Origin: Thiobacillus sp. UBA2186
GTDB taxonomy: Bacteria; Pseudomonadota; Gammaproteobacteria; Burkholderiales; Thiobacillaceae
DNA length: 9,336 nt
Direction: 5' to 3'
NCBI GenBank assembly: GCA_002327405.1
Contig: DCVO01000170.1
Location: 409 to 9,744, forward strand
Position 1 is the first letter of the stretch. Every line of letters begins with the position of its first letter. The translations under genes were made by a program, and so were the position numbers. The notes beneath the pieces were generated by a model. It did not search any database, had not been told where the DNA came from, and saw nothing but the letters and a program-made list of their open reading frames with translations. Of the stretch, positions 6,683 through 9,336 are shown one piece after another.

Positions 6683-6904
6683 TCAAGAATTTTGTTTGTC
6701 CTTCACTTCGGCATCGATGGTGGTGCCGCTTTCGCCTTTCTCGCTCTTGTCGGCGATCTTGGCGTTTTCGTCCTTCACCGCATCCTTGAAGCTCTTCACC
6801 GCCCCACCCAGGTCGGAACCCATGTTGCGCAGCTTCTTGGTGCCGAATACCAGCAGCACGATCAACAGAACGATCAGCCAGTGCCAGATGCTTAAACCAC
6901 CCAT
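6683..6904 (-). CDS. tatA: Sec-independent protein translocase TatA
   Basis: TatA is the pore-forming or membrane-thinning subunit of the twin-arginine translocase, which assembles on TatBC-cargo complexes. The 73-residue protein has a single membrane helix (about 4-20, MGGLSIWHWLIVLLIVLLVF), with the polar position 8 occupied by His. The FGTKKLRNMGSDLGGAVKSF hinge and amphipathic helix (20-39) follow, then a charged tail. The ATG at 6904 has a strong AAGGAG six bases upstream, in contrast to tatB. It lies 23 bases downstream of the HIT gene in the same orientation. Length and motifs are normal for the family. Confidence 0.97.
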   Translation of the reverse strand: MGGLSIWHWLIVLLIVLLVFGTKKLRNMGSDLGGAVKSFKDAVKDENAKIADKSEKGESGTTIDAEVKDKQNS

Positions 6905-6927
6905 GTCAGTCTCCTTGAAATAATCAA

Positions 6928-7257
6928 TCAGGCAGCGGGGCCGCCGCCGAAAACGTGGACGTGCAGGTGGAATACCTCCTGCCCGCCACCGCGGCCGGTG
7001 TTGATGAGCGTTTTGAAGCCGCCCTCCAGCCCTTGTTCCTGCGCCAGCTTGGGCGCCAACAGCAGTATTTTACCCAGAATGGCCTGGTCTTCCGGGCCGG
7101 CATCCGCCAGCGAAGCGACATGCTTTTTCGGAATGATCATGAAATGGACGCGCGCAAACGGGTTGATGTCATGAAAGGCCAGCACCTCCTCGTCCTCGTA
7201 AACCTTGCGCGAGGGAATCTCGCCGGCAATGATCTTGCAGAAAATGCAGTCGCTCAT
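6928..7257 (-). CDS. hinT: HIT family (HinT-like) nucleotide-binding hydrolase
   Basis: This is a cytoplasmic histidine-triad protein. The family hydrolyses nucleoside phosphoramidates and related AMP conjugates through a His-AMP intermediate. The 109-residue protein ends with HLHVHVFGG, whose His97, His99 and His101 form the triad motif. It starts MSDCIFCKIIAGEIPS, where Cys4 and Cys7 look like the zinc-type CxxC of many HIT proteins. I chose the ATG at 7257 because it gives the standard family N-terminus and has AAGGA four bases upstream; the ATG at 7290 would add 11 non-conserved residues. It sits between hisE and tatA, an arrangement common in Betaproteobacteria. The physiological substrate is unknown, and a link to histidine synthesis is only suggested by position. 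Confidence 0.95.
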   Translation of the reverse strand: MSDCIFCKIIAGEIPSRKVYEDEEVLAFHDINPFARVHFMIIPKKHVASLADAGPEDQAILGKILLLAPKLAQEQGLEGGFKTLINTGRGGGQEVFHLHVHVFGGGPAA

Positions 7258-7311
7258 ATAGTCCTTAAGGTAGCCTTTTGGTTCCGGCATAACATCTTGC
7301 TTCCCAAGATA

Positions 7312-7659
7312 TTAGCCTTCGCCGAAAGGCATCTCGCTCTTCTTCGAGCGAGATGCCTTTTCTTCAATACCCGACACGCCTTCGCGGCGCGCCAGTTCAT
7401 CCAGCACATCCTGCGCCGCCAGGCCCTCGTGCGACAACAGCACAAGGGTATGAAACCACAGGTCGGCCACTTCATGGATGATCTTTTCGGACTGGCCGTC
7501 CTTGGCCGCCATCACCGTCTCGGTGGCTTCCTCGCCGATTTTCTTGAGGATGGCATCCAGGCCCTTGGCGTACAGCTTGGCGACATAGGAGGAATCGGGC
7601 GACGCGGTCTTGCGCGCTTCCAGCGTCTCGGTCAGGCGTTTGAGAATCTCTTCGCTCAT
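7312..7659 (-). CDS. hisE: Phosphoribosyl-ATP pyrophosphatase HisE
   Basis: HisE catalyses the second step of histidine synthesis, cleaving PR-ATP to PR-AMP and pyrophosphate in the cytoplasm. The 115-residue all-alpha protein belongs to the MazG-like superfamily. KKIGEEATETVMAAK supplies the ExxE acidic cluster (Glu43, Glu44, Glu47), and HEVADLWFH the second one (Glu63, Asp66); together these bind Mg. The ATG at 7659 overlaps the hisI stop as ATGA. Longer starts within hisI would add non-conserved residues. HisE and HisI are separate here, not fused as in enterobacteria. The last 13 or so codons are formed by a perfect DNA hairpin, giving the unusual tail KASRSKKSEMPFGEG. Confidence 0.96.
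   Translation of the reverse strand: MSEEILKRLTETLEARKTASPDSSYVAKLYAKGLDAILKKIGEEATETVMAAKDGQSEKIIHEVADLWFHTLVLLSHEGLAAQDVLDELARREGVSGIEEKASRSKKSEMPFGEG
7325..7360. repeat. Perfect 15-bp hairpin inside the 3' end of hisE
   Basis: AAAGGCATCTCGCTC (7325-7339) is repeated exactly as its inverse at 7346-7360 around a 6-base loop, TTCTTC. It lies inside the hisE reading frame, ending about ten bases before the stop codon on the transcript side. On the mRNA side the stem is followed by CGGCG, not a T-run, so it is not a canonical terminator. A smaller overlapping stem (GCCTT/AAGGC, 7315-7330) would be mutually exclusive with it. Confidence 0.85.
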
Positions 7660-8042
7660 TTTCTGTAAATCTCGCTCGGGTCCTTCAGCACGGGATCGAC
7701 CGTTTCCCACACACCGTTTCGCAGCACGCGGTAAAAACAACTTTCCCGTCCGGTATGACAGGCGATGCCGCCCTGCTGCTCCACCTGCAGCACGATGACG
7801 TCCTCATCGCAGTCCAGGCGAATCTCCTTCACCTTCTGCACATGGCCGGATTCCTCGCCCTTGTGCCAGAGTTTATTTCTGGAGCGCGACCAGTACACTG
7901 CCTCACCCTTCTCGGCGGTCAAGGCCAGCGACTCGCGGTTCATCCAGGCGACCATAAGTATGCGCCCGGTTTTTGCATCCTGGGCAATGGCCGGCGCCAG
8001 GCCTTTCTCGTCCCAGCGGATTTCGTCGAGCCAGCTAGACAT
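7656..8042 (-). CDS. hisI: Phosphoribosyl-AMP cyclohydrolase HisI
   Basis: HisI catalyses the third step of histidine synthesis, opening the adenine ring of PR-AMP to give ProFAR. The 128-residue protein shows WSRSRNKLWHKGEESGH (51-67). It also has the metal site DCDED (Asp77, Asp79, Asp81), with cysteines 78, 95 and 102 as the zinc ligands in the family pattern. The ATG at 8042 is preceded by GAAAGG eight bases upstream; an in-frame TTG at 8045 is possible but less likely. Length is normal for the stand-alone HisI enzyme. It overlaps hisE by ATGA downstream, and is separated from hisF by 117 bases carrying a repeat element. Confidence 0.97.
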   Translation of the reverse strand: MSSWLDEIRWDEKGLAPAIAQDAKTGRILMVAWMNRESLALTAEKGEAVYWSRSRNKLWHKGEESGHVQKVKEIRLDCDEDVIVLQVEQQGGIACHTGRESCFYRVLRNGVWETVDPVLKDPSEIYRK

Positions 8043-8057
8043 CAAAAAAACCTTTCG

Positions 8058-8135
8058 ACACAGAGGACACAGAGAAACACAGAGGAAACCCGTATGGCAA
8101 TGTTTTTTTCTCTGTGCCCTCTGTGTTCTCTGTGG
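8058..8135. repeat. Inverted array of ACACAGAGR nonamers between hisF and hisI
   Basis: The left arm (8058-8085) holds three copies of a nonamer ACACAGAGG/A, with one extra base before the third. The right arm (8109-8135) holds three inverted copies of the same unit with small changes. The two arms are separated by 23 bases that include an A/T-rich run. Together they fill most of the hisF-hisI gap and would form a long imperfect hairpin in the his mRNA. Similar CACAGAG-type repeats are, from memory, scattered between genes in many bacterial genomes. No T-run lies on the downstream side, so termination is not expected. Confidence 0.85.
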
Positions 8136-8159
8136 CTAGTCTTTTCATGGTTTTGACAC

Positions 8160-8918
8160 TCACGGCAGCCGCACCTCGATGCCGTGCTGCTGCATGTAGC
8201 GCTTGGCCTCGTCCACGGTGTATTCGCCGAAGTGGAAAATGCTGGCGGCGAGCACGGCATCGGCATGACCTTCCTTCACCCCGTCGACCAGGTGCTGCAG
8301 ATTGCCTACCCCGCCGCTGGCGATGATGGGAATGTCGACCGCATCCGAGATGGCGCGCGTGAGTTCCAGGTCGAAGCCGCTCCTGGTACCGTCGCGGTCC
8401 ATGGAGGTCAGCAGCAGTTCGCCGGCGCCCAGGCTTTCCATTTTCATCGCCCACTCCACGGCATCGAGCCCTGTCGGCTTGCGGCCGCCATGGGTGAAGA
8501 CTTCCCAGTGGTCGCCCACGCGCTTGGAATCGATGGCGACCACGATGCACTGCGAGCCGAAATAGCCGGAAGCTTCCGCCACCAGCTCGGGATTGGTCAC
8601 CGCGGAAGTGTTGATGCTGACCTTGTCGGCGCCGGCGTTGAGCAGGCGGCGGATGTCGTCCACCTTGCGCACGCCGCCGCCCACGGTCAAGGGAATGAAG
8701 ACCTGCTCGGCCACGGCCTCGATGATGTGCAGAATGATGTCGCGCTCGTCGGAGCTGGCGGTGATGTCGAGAAAGGTCAGCTCGTCCGCGCCGGCATCGT
8801 TGTAGCGCCTGGCGATCTCGACCGGGTCGCCGGCGTCCTTCAACTCGACGAAGTTGACGCCCTTGACCACGCGCCCGGCGGTCACGTCGAGACAGGGAAT
8901 GATGCGTTTGGCCAACAT
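8160..8918 (-). CDS. hisF: Imidazole glycerol phosphate synthase cyclase subunit HisF
   Basis: HisF uses ammonia delivered by its glutaminase partner HisH to convert PRFAR into imidazole-glycerol phosphate and AICAR. The 252-residue (beta/alpha)8 barrel has the catalytic pair Asp11 (IIPCLDV) and Asp130 (VVAIDSK). Phosphate-binding loops include TVGGGVR (78-84), INTSAV (102-107), SMDRDGT (172-178) and IASGGVGN (199-206). The ATG at 8918 gives the standard MLAKRIIPCLDV start but lacks a clear Shine-Dalgarno. Length and motifs are ordinary. It lies 160 bases downstream of hisA and 117 upstream of hisI, and both gaps carry inverted repeats. Confidence 0.98.
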   Translation of the reverse strand: MLAKRIIPCLDVTAGRVVKGVNFVELKDAGDPVEIARRYNDAGADELTFLDITASSDERDIILHIIEAVAEQVFIPLTVGGGVRKVDDIRRLLNAGADKVSINTSAVTNPELVAEASGYFGSQCIVVAIDSKRVGDHWEVFTHGGRKPTGLDAVEWAMKMESLGAGELLLTSMDRDGTRSGFDLELTRAISDAVDIPIIASGGVGNLQHLVDGVKEGHADAVLAASIFHFGEYTVDEAKRYMQQHGIEVRLP

Positions 8919-8970
8919 AATTTGTCAATTGATTCCGGACATTGACCGTTCACAAGCCGAAACCGTGTCA

Positions 8971-9037
8971 ACAGAGAGGCGCAAGAGGTTCAGGGAGGAA
9001 TCCAGAATGGCTCCTTTACCTCCCACTACCTCCCTGT
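8971..9037. repeat. Imperfect purine-rich inverted repeat between hisA and hisF
   Basis: The left arm (about 8971-8999) is rich in GAGG/GGAGG units and the right arm (about 9012-9037) in CCTCCC units. ACAG-GAGG and GGAGG-type blocks pair across a loop of about 12 bases, with mismatches and gaps. The arms contain degenerate tandem steps (GGGAGGT twice in the inverse of the right arm). The left arm shares the decamer GAGGCGCAAG with the left arm of the tatA-tatB element, suggesting the two are related. Confidence 0.6.
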
Positions 9038-9078
9038 GTAAAAGATTTTTGCCTTTTCGCAAGGTCACGGTGCACAAC

Positions 9079-9336
9079 TTATTCGCCATAGACTTTCCCG
9101 GCCAGTTCATCGGCCAGCTTCTGTGCAGCGGAGAAGTCGAGCGTGCCCTGGTAGATGGCGCGGCCGGTGATGGCGCCCATGATGCCGTCGGCGGCCACCG
9201 CGGAAAGATTCCTCACGTCGTCGAGATTGGTGATGCCGCCGCTGGCGATGACCGGAATATGCAGGGCCTGGGCCAGCTTGACCGTGGCTTCGATGTTGAC
9301 GCCGGTGAGCATGCCGTCGCGGCCGATGTCGGTGTA
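9079..9336 (-). CDS. hisA: HisA isomerase, C-terminal part (cut by window edge)
   Basis: HisA is 1-(5-phosphoribosyl)-5-[(5-phosphoribosylamino)methylideneamino]imidazole-4-carboxamide isomerase. It converts ProFAR to PRFAR, the substrate of HisF. Only the last 85 residues are visible, about a third of the usual 245-250. They show YTDIGRDGMLTGVN, which carries a catalytic-region Asp, then IPVIASGGITNLDDV and GIMGAITGRAIYQGTLDF, the phosphate-binding C-terminal half of the barrel. The frame is open to the window edge, so the gene continues beyond 9336. It is the first visible gene of the his cluster in the direction of transcription. Confidence 0.96.
   Translation of the reverse strand, partial: YTDIGRDGMLTGVNIEATVKLAQALHIPVIASGGITNLDDVRNLSAVAADGIMGAITGRAIYQGTLDFSAAQKLADELAGKVYGE

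Noticed and set aside
8056..8135. CRISPR array
   Set aside because: The units are nine bases long with no spacers of regular length, and they form an inverted pair. No cas genes are present.
1..9336. A novel multi-gene defence, secretion or metabolic system
   Set aside because: Every gene belongs to a well-known core family of normal length with intact catalytic motifs in a familiar betaproteobacterial order. Only the non-coding elements are unexplained.

Overview
The window looks like a chromosomal housekeeping segment of a GC-rich betaproteobacterium. The evidence is the gene order: the end of a histidine operon running hisA-hisF-hisI-hisE into a HIT-family gene and then tatA-tatB-tatC, all in one orientation, with separate HisI and HisE proteins. 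This arrangement is typical of Betaproteobacteria. The proteins also resemble proteobacterial families, for example a DnaE whose PHP domain has lost its metal ligands. Genus-level placement is not possible from the sequence alone. Every gene lies on the minus strand, so transcription runs from the right edge (9336) to the left edge (1).

Region by region, in the direction of transcription: 9336-9079 is the 3' part of hisA, cut by the window edge. 8918-8160 is hisF, 8042-7656 is hisI and 7659-7312 is hisE; hisI and hisE overlap by ATGA. 7257-6928 is a HIT (histidine triad) hydrolase. 6904-6683, 6604-6182 and 6185-5328 are tatA, tatB and tatC; tatB and tatC overlap by ATGA. Then comes an ammonium transporter gene (5174-3972) with its own nitrogen-type promoter (sigma-54 -24/-12 element and an NtrC-like palindrome) and its own terminator. 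dnaE (3887-435), the replicative polymerase alpha subunit, follows. The last 434 bases hold no protein gene. They contain a strong terminator, a possible small RNA with a pyrimidine-rich, anti-Shine-Dalgarno-like stretch, and a palindrome-rich segment that may be a dispersed repeat.

How the genes work together: HisI, HisE, HisA and HisF carry out consecutive steps from PR-ATP to imidazole-glycerol phosphate in histidine synthesis. TatABC form the twin-arginine translocase of the inner membrane. Amt imports ammonium under nitrogen limitation. DnaE is the core replicase.

I found no novel protein system here. The most interesting material is non-coding. Three operon-internal gaps (hisA/hisF, hisF/hisI, tatA/tatB) each hold an imperfect inverted repeat built from short 7-9 base tandem units. 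hisE ends in a perfect 15-bp hairpin. The amt promoter is well defined, and the downstream flank of dnaE carries a candidate sRNA.
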